A program made the translations under genes and the position numbers. From the NCBI RefSeq assembly GCF_001548675.1, contig NZ_CP010834.1, positions 965,501 to 1,029,500 of the forward strand: a DNA stretch of 64,000 nucleotides. The letters are read 5' to 3'. Source of the stretch: Methanobrevibacter sp. YE315. GTDB taxonomy: Archaea; Methanobacteriota; Methanobacteria; Methanobacteriales; Methanobacteriaceae. Below the pieces are notes generated by a model, which worked only from the letters and a program-made list of their open reading frames with translations, was not told the DNA's origin and ran no database searches. How positions within the stretch are numbered: position 1 is the stretch's first letter; the number at the start of each line of letters is the position of its first letter. Below, piece after piece: positions 18,261 through 27,012 of this stretch.

Positions 18261-18320
18261 ATAATTAATTAACTCATCTTCACGAAATAATTTATAATTA
18301 AGTTTCAATAATCTATAATT

Positions 18321-18953
18321 ATGAAAACAATTGTCATTAATGCAAGTCCGAGAAAAACATGGAATACTGCTGAAATTATGCAATCTGCTCAAAAAGGGGC
18401 GGAATCTGTAGGTGCTGAAACAGAATATTTCAATTTATATGATTTGGTTTTTACAGGCTGCAGGAGTTGCCTTGCCTGCAAGCTTAAGGAAAAAACAAAA
18501 GGTAAATGCTATTGGAGAGATGATTTGCAGCCGGTAATCGAAAAGATATTGGATGCTGATGCTCTTTTAATTGGTTCTCCAATCTACTTTGGACAGCCCA
18601 CCAGCGAGTTTAGGGCTTTGCTTGAGAGGCTCATATTCTGCGTGATGTCCTATGATGATGGATCAAGCTATTTCACCGGCAAGGTCAATGTCGGAATATT
18701 CTATACAATGAATGCTCCATTGGAGTTTTATGAACAGTCCATGAAGGACAGTTTGTCAAGCACTGAATTTTTATTCTCATTTTTGAATGGAGAGATTGTA
18801 ACCTATCCTGTTTGCGATACAATTCAAGTCAGCGATTATTCCAAATTCAATATGGCTGGCTTTTCACAGGAAGCAAAGGAAAAGCAATGGATATTGCAGT
18901 TTCCAAAAGATTTGGAAAAGGCCTTTGAAATCGGTGCTGAGTTAAGCAAATAG
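18321..18953 (+). CDS. Flavodoxin-fold oxidoreductase, iron-sulfur flavoprotein-like
   Basis: The 210-residue protein starts with the FMN-binding pattern of NADPH-dependent FMN reductases (IVINASPRKTWNTAEIM) and has the second FMN loop GSPIYFGQPTSEFRALLERL. Between them is a cysteine cluster C-x2-C-x2-C-x8-C (GCRSCLACKLKEKTKGKC). This is close to the compact motif of methanogen iron-sulfur flavoproteins (Isf), although the last spacing is slightly longer. It could therefore bind FMN plus a [4Fe-4S] cluster and act in oxygen or peroxide detoxification. A simple NAD(P)H:FMN reductase is the alternative. Confidence 0.85.
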   Translation: MKTIVINASPRKTWNTAEIMQSAQKGAESVGAETEYFNLYDLVFTGCRSCLACKLKEKTKGKCYWRDDLQPVIEKILDADALLIGSPIYFGQPTSEFRALLERLIFCVMSYDDGSSYFTGKVNVGIFYTMNAPLEFYEQSMKDSLSSTEFLFSFLNGEIVTYPVCDTIQVSDYSKFNMAGFSQEAKEKQWILQFPKDLEKAFEIGAELSK

Positions 18954-18966
18954 TTTTTTTTAAAAA

Positions 18967-18999
18967 AAGTGTGCAAATGTGCTTTTTCACACTTAAACA
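18967..18999 (+). terminator. Hairpin after the flavoprotein gene
   Basis: AAGTGTG (18967-18973) and CACACTT (18988-18994) pair across a 14-base loop, followed by a short T-rich stretch from about 19002. Confidence 0.45.
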
Positions 19000-19027
19000 A
19001 TTTTTATATTTTTTTAAAATAAAATTA

Positions 19028-19056
19028 TTAACCGGGGTCGTCCCCGGCTTGGTTAA
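19028..19056. repeat. GC-rich inverted repeat between convergent genes
   Basis: CCGGGG (19032-19037), loop TCGT, CCCCGG (19042-19047) form a 6-bp all-GC stem, flanked on both sides by TTAA (19028-19031 and 19053-19056). It stands out in sequence that is otherwise mostly A+T. It lies between the ends of the flavoprotein gene (+) and the DUF308 gene (-), so a two-way transcription barrier or a small structured RNA are both possible. Confidence 0.5.
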
Positions 19057-19122
19057 TGATTTAAAATGTTTTATTGGTGATGGTTAATGTCGGTTCTTCT
19101 TTTTTGGATTGTTAACCAAGTC

Positions 19123-19608
19123 TTAATCACTAAGCAAATAAGAGATTCCTTCAATAATTAAGACAACACCAATAATAATTGCAAGATATAACGGGTTGTT
19201 AGCAGCAAATACTCCAAGAGCGATTGCAACAATACCCATTAACAAGACAAGTATTGATGTAAAGTTTGAGATCCTGTTTACTTTTGATATTAATCCGACT
19301 ATTCCGAATAGTATCATAATGAATCCTACAATATAGAATTCGAAAGCAACCAGGAATGCTATTGCATTAATGTAGAAGATAAATAACAATCCTATAATCA
19401 TTGATATTATTCCGATAATGATGATTGCAATTGCAACTTCCCTTTGTTCGTCTTTTAATGTGTATCCCATAAAAGCTGCGGAAATACCGAAGAATACTAA
19501 GCTTAAACCAACAATTATTGAAACCAATTCAGTTGAAAACATTGGGAACAGAATGAATATCAAACCTAAAACAAGGAAAAATATACCTGCACTCTTTTCA
19601 TAATCCAA
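19123..19608 (-). CDS. DUF308 (HdeD-like) membrane protein
   Basis: A small membrane protein with about six hydrophobic segments in three repeated pairs (FFLVLGLIFILFP, ISMIIGLLFIFYI, LLMGIVAIALGVF), the DUF308 pattern also seen in acid-resistance protein HdeD. The function is not known in archaea. I prefer a TTG start at 19608: the in-frame ATG at 19623 directly contains the ribosome site (ATGGAGGTG), and the TATA-like box on this strand (about 19640-19650) would place the transcript start close to 19620. With the ATG the protein would be 166 residues; with the TTG it is 161. Confidence 0.82.
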   Translation of the reverse strand: MDYEKSAGIFFLVLGLIFILFPMFSTELVSIIVGLSLVFFGISAAFMGYTLKDEQREVAIAIIIIGIISMIIGLLFIFYINAIAFLVAFEFYIVGFIMILFGIVGLISKVNRISNFTSILVLLMGIVAIALGVFAANNPLYLAIIIGVVLIIEGISYLLSD

Positions 19609-19621
19609 TCGATTCACCTCC

Positions 19622-19650
19622 ATTTATATAAACTAATTATTTATATGATG
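19622..19650. promoter_or_regulatory. Overlapping divergent promoters
   Basis: ATTTATATAAAC (about 19622-19633) reads as a plus-strand TATA box for the nitroreductase, while TTATATGA (about 19641-19648) read in reverse gives a TATA box for the DUF308 gene. Only about 60 bases separate the two chosen start codons. Confidence 0.45.
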
Positions 19651-19668
19651 GAAATGTTATTTATAAAT

Positions 19669-20184
19669 ATGTCTGATTTTGAAGAAATTATAAACACAAG
19701 AAGAAGCATTCGCGAATATCAGGACAAAGATGTTGATGATGAATTAATATTGAAGATATTAAAGGCGGGAATGCAGGCACCTGGTTCCAGATTAGGCGCT
19801 GAACCTTGGGAATTTGTTGTAATCAAAAATAAGGAAACTCTTTTAAAACTTTCAGAAATCAAACCTAGAGTCAAAACAGCACCTGTTGCAATTTTGCTTG
19901 TAGCTAATATTGAAAGGGCATTCTATAAGGCCCATTGGCAACAGGATATGTCAGCAGCCTGTGAAAACATGTTGCTTGAAGCAGTTAATCTAGGGTTAGG
20001 CGGTCTTTGGAATGGTGTAGCGCCGACTGAAGAGACAATGAAAAAGGTAGCTGAACTGTTCGACTTGGATAACGTTAATCAGATTCCATTTTCAATAATC
20101 ACATTAGGTTATCCCGCTGAAGGTTGGGAAAACAAGTTCATGGACAAATTTGATGAAAGCAGGATTCACTATGAAAAATACTAA
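19669..20184 (+). CDS. Nitroreductase-family flavoprotein
   Basis: An FMN-dependent nitroreductase-fold enzyme with the usual motif TRRSIREYQDKDV at the N-terminus, the GMQAPGSRLGAEPWEFVVI flavin-site segment, and LGLGGLWNG plus IITLGYPAEG near the end. I place the start at ATG 19669 (MSDFEEIINTRRS) because the upstream in-frame ATGs at 19645-19654 lie at or before the expected transcript start. The 171-residue length is normal. The natural electron acceptor is unknown. Its 3' end overlaps the next gene's start by 14 bases, so the two are translationally linked. Confidence 0.88.
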   Translation: MSDFEEIINTRRSIREYQDKDVDDELILKILKAGMQAPGSRLGAEPWEFVVIKNKETLLKLSEIKPRVKTAPVAILLVANIERAFYKAHWQQDMSAACENMLLEAVNLGLGGLWNGVAPTEETMKKVAELFDLDNVNQIPFSIITLGYPAEGWENKFMDKFDESRIHYEKY

Positions 20185-21337
20185 ATATGACTTTGAAAGT
20201 GTCATTGACAGAAAAGGCACCAATTGCCTGAAATGGGACTTTTTTGATGATGATTTGCCAATGTGGGTAGCGGATATGGACTTTAAGGTCGCTCCCGCTA
20301 TAGAAAAAGCCATTAAGGAAAGGGCAGAGCATCCAGTATATGGATATACGATTGTTCCGGACGAGCTATTTGAAAGCTATATCGGCTGGTGGGATAGACG
20401 ATATGGTCTTGAAATGTCCCGTGAGGAAATGACATATGCCATTGGGGTGATGCCGTCAATTTCATCAATGATTAGATGCTTAACTGATGAAAATGATGAG
20501 ATATTAATCCAATCTCCAGTTTATCATGTATTCTACTATGTTATTGAGGACAATAATCGTAAAGTCCTTGAAAACGAACTGATTTATGAAAACGACGAAT
20601 ATAAAATCGATTTTGATGATTTGGATGAAAAATTGTCAAAAGTGAAAATGATGATACTTTGCAATCCCCACAACCCTATAGGCAAAATCTGGTCTGAAAA
20701 TGACCTGAACCGCATTGGAGAGTTATGCAAAAAGCATGATGTTATTCTGATTTCTGATGAGATTCATTGTGATTTGACAGACCCTGGAGTCATGTATAAT
20801 CCGTTCAAGCCCGATGATAATGTCATAAGATGTTTATCCCCTTCAAAATCATTCAATATTGCCGGTTTTCAAAGTTCGATAGTCCAATCAACCAATGCTG
20901 AACTATTGGAAAAGATAAAAACACAAATGCACATTGACAATTCGGATTCATGCAATGTATTCGCCACATCTGCAGTAATGGCTGCTTATAATGAGTCTGA
21001 AGAGTGGTTGGAAGAGCTGAAGGAAATATTATATGAAAACAAGCAAATCGTTAAGGAGTATTTAGCTAGTGAATTGCCAATAGTTAAATTAATCGACTGT
21101 GATGCAACTTATCTTTTATGGCTTGACTGTTCAGCATTAGAGGTTCCTTCGAAGATTCTTTCCGAGTTTTTAAGAACTAATCAGGGATTGTTTTTGTCTG
21201 CAGGAATTGATTTTGGCCAGAATGGAGATGATTTCTTAAGGTTGAATATTGCCTGTCCTCAAAAACTTCTGAAAGAAGGTTTGGGAAAGTTAAAGGCAGG
21301 TGTTACAGCTTTAAACATAATCAACAATCACTTTTAA
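20171..21337 (+). CDS. PLP-dependent C-S lyase / aminotransferase, MalY/PatB type
   Basis: A class I/II PLP enzyme of the MalY/PatB (cystathionine beta-lyase) group. The start MKNTKYDFESVIDRKGT and LPMWVADMDFKVAPAI are typical of the group. The N-P-H-N-P-I-G-K motif, ISDEIHCDL and the Schiff-base Lys in SPSKSFNIAG are all present. The 388-residue length is normal. The reaction is likely release of thiol, ammonia and pyruvate from cystathionine or cysteine conjugates. It overlaps the nitroreductase gene by 14 bases. A pyridoxal-kinase-type gene lies just downstream on the other strand. Confidence 0.88.
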   Translation: MKNTKYDFESVIDRKGTNCLKWDFFDDDLPMWVADMDFKVAPAIEKAIKERAEHPVYGYTIVPDELFESYIGWWDRRYGLEMSREEMTYAIGVMPSISSMIRCLTDENDEILIQSPVYHVFYYVIEDNNRKVLENELIYENDEYKIDFDDLDEKLSKVKMMILCNPHNPIGKIWSENDLNRIGELCKKHDVILISDEIHCDLTDPGVMYNPFKPDDNVIRCLSPSKSFNIAGFQSSIVQSTNAELLEKIKTQMHIDNSDSCNVFATSAVMAAYNESEEWLEELKEILYENKQIVKEYLASELPIVKLIDCDATYLLWLDCSALEVPSKILSEFLRTNQGLFLSAGIDFGQNGDDFLRLNIACPQKLLKEGLGKLKAGVTALNIINNHF

Positions 21338-21397
21338 CTTTTTTTTTAATTTGAAATTTTAAAAAACAGCAATGGTATTGAAAAAAATAGTTAAGGT

Positions 21398-21430
21398 AGT
21401 ATTTACCGTTTTAGGCAAATACTTTTTTTA
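21398..21430 (+). terminator. Hairpin and T tract between convergent genes
   Basis: AGTATTT (21398-21404) pairs with AAATACT (21417-21423) across a 12-base loop, and T7 follows directly. It serves the MalY-like gene; the facing pdxY-like gene ends at 21434. Confidence 0.55.
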
Positions 21431-21433
21431 ATT

Positions 21434-22282
21434 TTAAATTGAATCTAATAGTCCATATATTTCAGGAATGACTTTCTCAAATTTGACTCCATAGGTATGT
21501 TCAGGATCGTCAATGGTCTCTTCCAATGCCCTTTTGGTGAATTCTCCTGCGATTTTTGCAGCGGAAGTTGGAGATTTGCCGACCATAATGGATCCGACAA
21601 AAGCTGAAGCAAAAACGTCACCTGTTCCGTGGGATACGTGGTCTATTTTGTCGTTGTATACGAATTCTATGGATGGAGTTTCATCTTTATCTAAAACAAT
21701 CATTCCTAATTTGTCTTGCTTGTGTGTGTCCCCTTTTAAAATGACGTGTCTTTTTGTGAAGTTAGAAAGTTCATCTACCATTTCCAGCATTTCTTCTTTT
21801 GAAAATTCCTCTTTCCAAGGTTTATGTAATAAGTAGCATGCTTCTGTTGTGTTTGGAAGTACATAATCACCTATTTTACATAGTTCGCCCATGGTGTCTG
21901 CGAAATCCTGGTCAAATCCGTTGTAGAATTCGCCGTTGTCAGCCATTGCAGGGTCGACAAAAACGATTCCATCAGGTTTTAATCTGGAGTTTATGATGTC
22001 TTTTATGTATCCAAACTGTTCTATTGAGCCTATAAATCCTGTATAAATAGCATCGAAGTATATGCCTTCTTTTTCCCAATGCTCTAAAATGCCTGGAAGG
22101 TCATCTGTTAAATCTCTGACTGTATAGTCGGTAAATCCTGAAGTATGTGTGGATAAAACAGCTGATGGTATTACTGCTGTTTCTATTCCGAATGCAGAAA
22201 TTATTGGCAGTGCAACGGTTATGGAGCACTGACCGTAACATGATATGTCTTGTATAGTTAAGATTTTTTTAGTTTCGCTCAT
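21434..22282 (-). CDS. pdxY: Pyridoxamine/pyridoxal kinase (PdxY-like)
   Basis: A ribokinase-fold vitamin B6 kinase of 282 residues. The N-terminal TIQDISCYGQCSITVALPII and PSAVLSTHTSGF match the PdxK/PdxY substrate site. VFVDPAMADNGEFY and LPNTTEACYLL are the usual middle motifs, and VSHGTGDVFASAFVGSI has the catalytic Asp of the GxGD anion hole. It would phosphorylate pyridoxal or pyridoxamine in a salvage route to PLP. It stands alone with an AT-rich upstream region. Separation of PdxK from PdxY by eye is uncertain. Confidence 0.88.
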   Translation of the reverse strand: MSETKKILTIQDISCYGQCSITVALPIISAFGIETAVIPSAVLSTHTSGFTDYTVRDLTDDLPGILEHWEKEGIYFDAIYTGFIGSIEQFGYIKDIINSRLKPDGIVFVDPAMADNGEFYNGFDQDFADTMGELCKIGDYVLPNTTEACYLLHKPWKEEFSKEEMLEMVDELSNFTKRHVILKGDTHKQDKLGMIVLDKDETPSIEFVYNDKIDHVSHGTGDVFASAFVGSIMVGKSPTSAAKIAGEFTKRALEETIDDPEHTYGVKFEKVIPEIYGLLDSI

Positions 22283-22462
22283 TTTTTCATTCTCTCTATT
22301 GATTTAGTTAATTATATATAACCATTGTTATTTATAATTGTTGTTATAATCTATATACCATTATAATTATTACATAATGATATATATGTTTTTTGTAAAA
22401 TTTATATTGATTTCTTAAAGGTTTGTTCAAATATATTTTAATATTTATATCTATTATTTCAA

Positions 22463-23257
22463 CTATATCGAGTCGATAAAGTACTGTATCAGCCAGTCTG
22501 AAATGCTGATGTCAGAAGGATATCTGATTATTTCATCTTTTTTGAACCATTGCGCTTTTACTATCTCATCACCATCCACCTTTATATCACCTGAATCATA
22601 TTCAGCGGTAAATCCAAGCATCAGTGAGTTTGGAAATGGCCAGGATTGGCTTCTTTCATATTTCAAGTTCTTAATTTTTATCCCTACCTCTTCTAAAACC
22701 TCGCGATGAACGGCATCTTCAATAGTTTCGCCGGGTTCTACAAATCCGGCTATTAATGCAAATCTGATATTGTCATGGTAGCTGTGCTTTGCCATAAGCA
22801 GTTTATCGTCTTTTCTAATTGCTACAATAATTGCGGGGGCAATGCGGGGATAATGGTTCTGACCGCATTTCGGACATTTCAGCATCATGTCCTTTTCATC
22901 CAGTTCTGTCGGTGTTGCGCATCTTCCGCAAAACCTGTGGGATATGTACCAATCATTAATAAGAACGGCTTTTCCGCCCATCAGGTACAGGTCCTTGTTG
23001 AATTCATAGACCTCATAAAGGGGATAGAAAGATTCATCGCTATTCACATTGGCTACAAATGCTTTTTTGCCCATGAAGTTTCCAATGTAAAAACAAAAAT
23101 TAACATCAAAATCATCCAATACATTTGCTAGTTCTTTATTTGAATCTAAATACAACTCTCTATCGTCATTAAATATAAAAGTGTAATCATCTGCAGTTGG
23201 TGTAATCCTGTCATCAAAATCGATTTGGTAGTTTTCGTAAATGGACTTTTCTATCAT
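22463..23257 (-). CDS. nudC: NADH pyrophosphatase (NudC-type Nudix hydrolase)
   Basis: It hydrolyses NAD(H), and in bacteria also removes NAD caps from RNA. The 264-residue protein has the NudC layout. The N-terminal domain comes first, then a zinc ribbon (FCGRCATPTELDEKD, then KCPKCGQNHYPR). The Nudix box is GFVEPGETIEDAVHREVLEEVG. The NudC-specific motif appears as SQSWPFPNS (usual form SQPWPFPxS, one substitution). It is divergent from ferritin, with start codons 74 bases apart. Confidence 0.92.
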   Translation of the reverse strand: MIEKSIYENYQIDFDDRITPTADDYTFIFNDDRELYLDSNKELANVLDDFDVNFCFYIGNFMGKKAFVANVNSDESFYPLYEVYEFNKDLYLMGGKAVLINDWYISHRFCGRCATPTELDEKDMMLKCPKCGQNHYPRIAPAIIVAIRKDDKLLMAKHSYHDNIRFALIAGFVEPGETIEDAVHREVLEEVGIKIKNLKYERSQSWPFPNSLMLGFTAEYDSGDIKVDGDEIVKAQWFKKDEIIRYPSDISISDWLIQYFIDSI

Positions 23258-23289
23258 GTTAATTAATATGTCTTTTGTTTAACTTAAAC

Positions 23290-23326
23290 TATATATGAAA
23301 CTATATACAAATTCTATAATGGTGAT
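23290..23326 (+). promoter_or_regulatory. Promoter and ribosome site of ferritin
   Basis: TATATAT at 23290-23296 (a second TATA-like run at 23302-23307) and a GGTGAT ribosome site at 23321-23326 precede the ATG at 23332, implying a very short leader. Confidence 0.5.
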
Positions 23327-23331
23327 ATTAA

Positions 23332-23832
23332 ATGGTATCCGAAATTATGGAAAAAGCATTAAACGCACAATTAAACGCTGAAGTTTATTCAGGATATTTA
23401 TATTTGTCCATGGCTGCTTACTTTGAAGATGAAGATTTAGCAGGATTTGCTAATTGGATGAGAATCCAAGCAGAAGAAGAATTGGAACATGGAATGAAAT
23501 TTTACGACTACATTATCAGAAGAGGAGCTTCTGTAACCTTAACTGCTATTGAAGCACCACAAACCGAATGGGACGGTACTCTTGCAGCATTCGAACATGT
23601 TTTAGAACATGAGAAAAAGGTAACAGGCCTTATCAATGACCTCGTTAACTTAGCTATTGAAGAAAAAGATCATGCAACAAACAACTTCTTGCAATGGTTC
23701 GTTGAAGAACAAGTTGAAGAAGAAGAAAATGCAATGGAATTAGTTGCAAAAGCTAAATTAGCTGAAGGCGACAAAAGATTAATTTATGAATTAAACAAAG
23801 AATTAGGTGCACGTGCACCTTCCGAAGACTAG
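23332..23832 (+). CDS. ftn: Ferritin
   Basis: A non-haem ferritin of 166 residues, the normal length. The ferroxidase ligands E17, E50 and H53 fall at the same positions as in bacterial FtnA ([22 protein letters not shown]). The later helix contains E-x2-V-E-E-E-E-N-A, as in the family. It would store iron as a mineral and consume oxidants. It is a single gene with its own promoter, and a stop-spanning hairpin follows. Confidence 0.95.
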   Translation: MVSEIMEKALNAQLNAEVYSGYLYLSMAAYFEDEDLAGFANWMRIQAEEELEHGMKFYDYIIRRGASVTLTAIEAPQTEWDGTLAAFEHVLEHEKKVTGLINDLVNLAIEEKDHATNNFLQWFVEEQVEEEENAMELVAKAKLAEGDKRLIYELNKELGARAPSED

Positions 23833-23866
23833 ATTTTACTCTAGTCCATTTTTACTTTTTTTTTGT
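23827..23866 (+). terminator. Hairpin and T tract at the end of ferritin
   Basis: GACTAGA (23827-23833) pairs with TCTAGTC (23840-23846) around the stop codon, then T5 and a run of ten T follow. Confidence 0.65.
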
Positions 23867-23872
23867 GATTTT

Positions 23873-24532
23873 ATGAGTATTTACCCTGAATACCCTACTG
23901 ATGAGGCTCAAGTTGATTCTACTCAATACGAATCAGAACTTATTGGCCAAAACGACTTGGGTAGTGTACATTTGCATGGTCCTTTTGGAAATGTTGAATC
24001 AAACATTAAAATTGCATATCTTATTGGAATGCATCCTCTTGAGAGTAAATCCCATAGGGCACTGTTTGAGAAATTGACTTCTAAAAGTGATTTGAATCAC
24101 TGTTATTATCTCTACAATATTAACGTTCTGGATAAAAACAGCCAAAGCGAAGGAAGGGATGAAGGCCAGCTTTTGGCCCAAAAATTCGTTCGTGATGATA
24201 TTATAGACAAAAATTATGATTTGTTCCTAGACATTCACTCAAACAGGGGTTCAAAAGGTCCTGGTGATTATAAGATAACCAATTTCCTTTTTGCTCCGGG
24301 CTTTGATGAAAAATCCAGCAAGTTTTTGAATGAAATTCTATCGAAAATAGATGAACTTGTCTATTATGCTCCAGAGTTCAGGTCAAGTCCGTCATACATT
24401 ACAGAACCGACAGCTGAAGCGGGCATTCCAACATTGGTTTATGAGTGCTATTCATATGAAGCAATGGATTTGACATTGGAGTTAGCAGAGAAATTGATTC
24501 ATGTTGTGGATAATCTTGACAGTTTTATTTAG
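23873..24532 (+). CDS. Possible zinc carboxypeptidase/AstE-AspA-like (M14 fold) protein
   Basis: I start at ATG 23873 (MSIYPEYPTD) with a GTGATT ribosome site; the frame runs 66 bases further up into the ferritin gene. The 219 residues contain what look like the three M14-type metal and catalytic positions in order: H-P-L-E in IGMHPLESKSHRALF (HxxE), the His of FLDIHSNRG, and a late Glu in PTLVYECYSYEA. This resembles succinylglutamate desuccinylase/aspartoacylase-type M14 proteins, but the arginine-binding elements are not clear. I treat the call as a hypothesis. Substrate unknown. Confidence 0.55.
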   Translation: MSIYPEYPTDEAQVDSTQYESELIGQNDLGSVHLHGPFGNVESNIKIAYLIGMHPLESKSHRALFEKLTSKSDLNHCYYLYNINVLDKNSQSEGRDEGQLLAQKFVRDDIIDKNYDLFLDIHSNRGSKGPGDYKITNFLFAPGFDEKSSKFLNEILSKIDELVYYAPEFRSSPSYITEPTAEAGIPTLVYECYSYEAMDLTLELAEKLIHVVDNLDSFI

Positions 24533-24592
24533 ATTAATATAATTTTTTTTAATTGAACTTATATGAAAAGCTTTATTAAACTTTATTTACAT

Positions 24593-24603
24593 AAATATAT
24601 AAG
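24593..24603 (+). promoter_or_regulatory. TATA box of mptG
   Basis: AAATATATAAG lies 27-37 bases upstream of the mptG start codon, implying a nearly leaderless or short-leader message. Confidence 0.55.
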
Positions 24604-24629
24604 AAAAATTATTATATGGAAGTGAAAAA

Positions 24630-25613
24630 ATGATTATTAGGGCACCTTCAAGAATACATATGTCCCTTATTGACTTAAACGGGTCATATAGAAGAGTTGA
24701 TGGTGGTATTGGTCTTGCATTACAAGACCCTCAATTTGTTTTGGAAGTTGAACAGATTGAAAGCGGAATAGAACTTGAATTTGCCGACACTGTAGATGAT
24801 GAAGAAGCTATTTTAGAATGTAAGGAAAAAATTCCTGACGCTGCTAAAAAGACAATAGAACATTTTGACATTGATTCTGGTTTTAAGTTTATTGTACATC
24901 AGACTTATCCTCCGCATTCAGGTTTTGGAAGCGGAACTCAAATCGCTGTTTCAACAGCTCATTTGATTACAGAAACTATGGGTATTGATGTGGAAAGTAA
25001 AGAACTAAGTACTATTGTCGGAAGAGGAGGAACTTCCGGAATTGGAACTTATACCCATGATTTAGGCGGATTTATTTTGGATGGTGGACACAGTAAAGAG
25101 GAAAAACCTCTATTTTTACCTTCAGGTGCATCAAAAGCAAAACCTGCAACATTAATTGCAAGATATGATTTTCCTGAAGAATGGAATATTCTAATTGCCA
25201 TTCCTGAAATCGAAAAGCATATGGAAGGTGACGATGAGGTGGATGTTTTCCAAACCTATTGTCCGATTCCAAAAGAAGAAGTGGAACAAGTATCTCACCT
25301 GATTTTAATGAATCTTGTTCCGTTCATGCTTGAAAAAGATATTAAAAACTTTGGTTGGGCCGTAAGTGAACTTCAAAAAGTTGGATTTAACAAATTGGAA
25401 CACTCACTTGATGCCAGTTACTTGCCGACTATGCAGGCCATTGAAGCTGCCGGTGCATATGGTGTAGGTATCTCATCATTCGGGCCTGTTCTCTATACTG
25501 TATTTGATGAATCCAATGAATTCATTGTAGAAAAAACCAAAGAAATCATCGGTGAAAAAGGAACTGTCTTTGTCACCAAAGCACAAAATCACGGATTTGT
25601 TATTGAAAAATAG
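24630..25613 (+). CDS. mptG: Beta-ribofuranosylaminobenzene 5'-phosphate synthase
   Basis: This enzyme joins 4-hydroxybenzoate or 4-aminobenzoate with PRPP, the first committed step of the arylamine part of methanopterin. The 327 residues have the family's N-terminus (IIRAPSRIHMSLIDLNG), the GHMP-like glycine-rich loop PPHSGFGSGTQIAVS (about residue 90), and RGGTSGIGTYTHDLGGFILDGGH in the middle. The C-terminal AAGAYGVGISSFGPVLY is also typical. The gene stands alone with its own promoter. Confidence 0.92.
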   Translation: MIIRAPSRIHMSLIDLNGSYRRVDGGIGLALQDPQFVLEVEQIESGIELEFADTVDDEEAILECKEKIPDAAKKTIEHFDIDSGFKFIVHQTYPPHSGFGSGTQIAVSTAHLITETMGIDVESKELSTIVGRGGTSGIGTYTHDLGGFILDGGHSKEEKPLFLPSGASKAKPATLIARYDFPEEWNILIAIPEIEKHMEGDDEVDVFQTYCPIPKEEVEQVSHLILMNLVPFMLEKDIKNFGWAVSELQKVGFNKLEHSLDASYLPTMQAIEAAGAYGVGISSFGPVLYTVFDESNEFIVEKTKEIIGEKGTVFVTKAQNHGFVIEK

Positions 25614-25737
25614 CTAATCCTCTTTTTATTCTTTTTTTTGATTAAATGGTCAGTTAAAGACTAAACTTTATATGAATATAACATTAACTTAAAAAAATCA
25701 ACAAATACATCTGCCAATTCGTTAAATAAATTTCATT

Positions 25738-26283
25738 TTAAAATTCTAATTGCTCTGCAATGCACATTTTACAGACTGCGTTTGGAGATTCGAGATTGGC
25801 ATCTTTTACTGGACAATAATAAACTCCGTCATGCTCTTCTACGTATAATGATCCTGGAAATGGAGTCCCAACAGGATGAATAGGTTCATTCAGAATGAAT
25901 GTGGTGTATATTGAAACAATTCCATAAATCAACGGAAATTTGGATTTAGATTTAATGGATTCATTATCCTGATAAGATTTTAAAGTAGCAACAGCATCAA
26001 TAAACTCTTCCTTGTCTATGTCTGAATCATAATGAGTTTCATCGCTGGAAATATCTTTGATTCTGCCTAAAAAATATTTAGCATATACTCCATGGCTTTT
26101 CATCTTATAACTGTCCTGAACATATTTGCTTTCTTCAATCATCTCAGCATTGACTGCCATTAAATCGAATACTGAAATCGTAGAAGAATACTTCTTTAAA
26201 ATTTCTAAAACAGAATCACAGGATACAGATTCCTCATTTGAAATTACATTTGAAAAATCCTCATATAAGTTATTGTCATCCAT
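25738..26283 (-). CDS. UPF0305/DUF2115-family protein
   Basis: The 181-residue protein has the C-terminal signature HPVGTPFPGSLYV, YYCPVKDA and CKMCIAEQ, which I recognise from the DUF2115 (UPF0305) family of methanogens. The function is unknown. The CPVK/C-x2-C cysteines at the end could bind a metal. The N-terminal two thirds are helical. A TATA-like stretch on this strand (about 26337-26352) lies 55-70 bases upstream of the start. Confidence 0.8.
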   Translation of the reverse strand: MDDNNLYEDFSNVISNEESVSCDSVLEILKKYSSTISVFDLMAVNAEMIEESKYVQDSYKMKSHGVYAKYFLGRIKDISSDETHYDSDIDKEEFIDAVATLKSYQDNESIKSKSKFPLIYGIVSIYTTFILNEPIHPVGTPFPGSLYVEEHDGVYYCPVKDANLESPNAVCKMCIAEQLEF

Positions 26284-26571
26284 TTATCCACCACATGATA
26301 ATATTTACAGAAGTTTAAGATGTTCTTCCAGTTTTTCTTTATATATAATTTTAATCATCAGACAATTAAATCTTTTTTCCATTTCAACACAAATATTCAT
26401 AATTAGCATTCCAGATTAGGAATAACATCATCTATCTATCGAAAAATAGAATTTTTTAAAATTTATTTTTTCTATTGTATAATATTAAATATTGTTAAAA
26501 AAAGTAGAATCTCAAATATATTCGGAAAAATGTTAAAATAATTATACAAAAAATAAAAAAAGGTAAAGAAG
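26284..26571. other. AT-rich intergenic region
   Basis: It contains the promoter of the UPF0305 gene near its left end and T/A runs beyond the end of the ACT-domain gene. I see no further gene or RNA. Confidence 0.5.
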
Positions 26572-27003
26572 TTATAAATTGTAAACTTCTTCGGATGGAA
26601 CAATAGGTATGTTGTTGTCTTTTAATACATCGGATAGCCTTTCGATTTCATCTGCATGCAATAATAAAATGGCTTTGTTTTCTTTGTCATGTGTAAAAGC
26701 ATATAAATATTCCAAATCAATTTCATTGTCTTTAATGACTTTTAAAACTGATGTAAGGCCTCCGGGTGCATCATTCATTTCAACACCAATGATTTCTGTG
26801 ATTTTTACAAGGAAATTGTTTTCTTCCAAAACTTCCCTTCCTTTTTCAGGGTCATCGACAACAAGTCTTAAGATACCGAATTCGGAAGTGTCCGCCATGC
26901 ACATTGCCCTAATGTTCACGTCATTTTCTGAAAGTACTTCCAGAGGTTTGGATAGGCTTCCCATTCTATTCTGTAAAAATATTGATAATTGTTTGATTCT
27001 CAT
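26572..27003 (-). CDS. ACT-domain protein, tandem ACT
   Basis: The 143 residues hold two ACT-type beta-alpha-beta units (IKQLSIFLQNRMGSLSKPLEVL and GVEMNDAPGGLTSVLKVIKDN). These domains usually bind amino acids. I start at the ATG complementary to 27001-27003 because AGGTGATG lies just upstream; the GTG at 27012 is within the ribosome site. It follows the phenylacetate-CoA ligase gene by 9 bases. That pairing is common in methanogens, where the ligase and an ACT protein often accompany indolepyruvate oxidoreductase genes. A sensor role for aromatic amino acids is inferred. Confidence 0.86.
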   Translation of the reverse strand: MRIKQLSIFLQNRMGSLSKPLEVLSENDVNIRAMCMADTSEFGILRLVVDDPEKGREVLEENNFLVKITEIIGVEMNDAPGGLTSVLKVIKDNEIDLEYLYAFTHDKENKAILLLHADEIERLSDVLKDNNIPIVPSEEVYNL

Positions 27004-27012
27004 GTTCATCAC

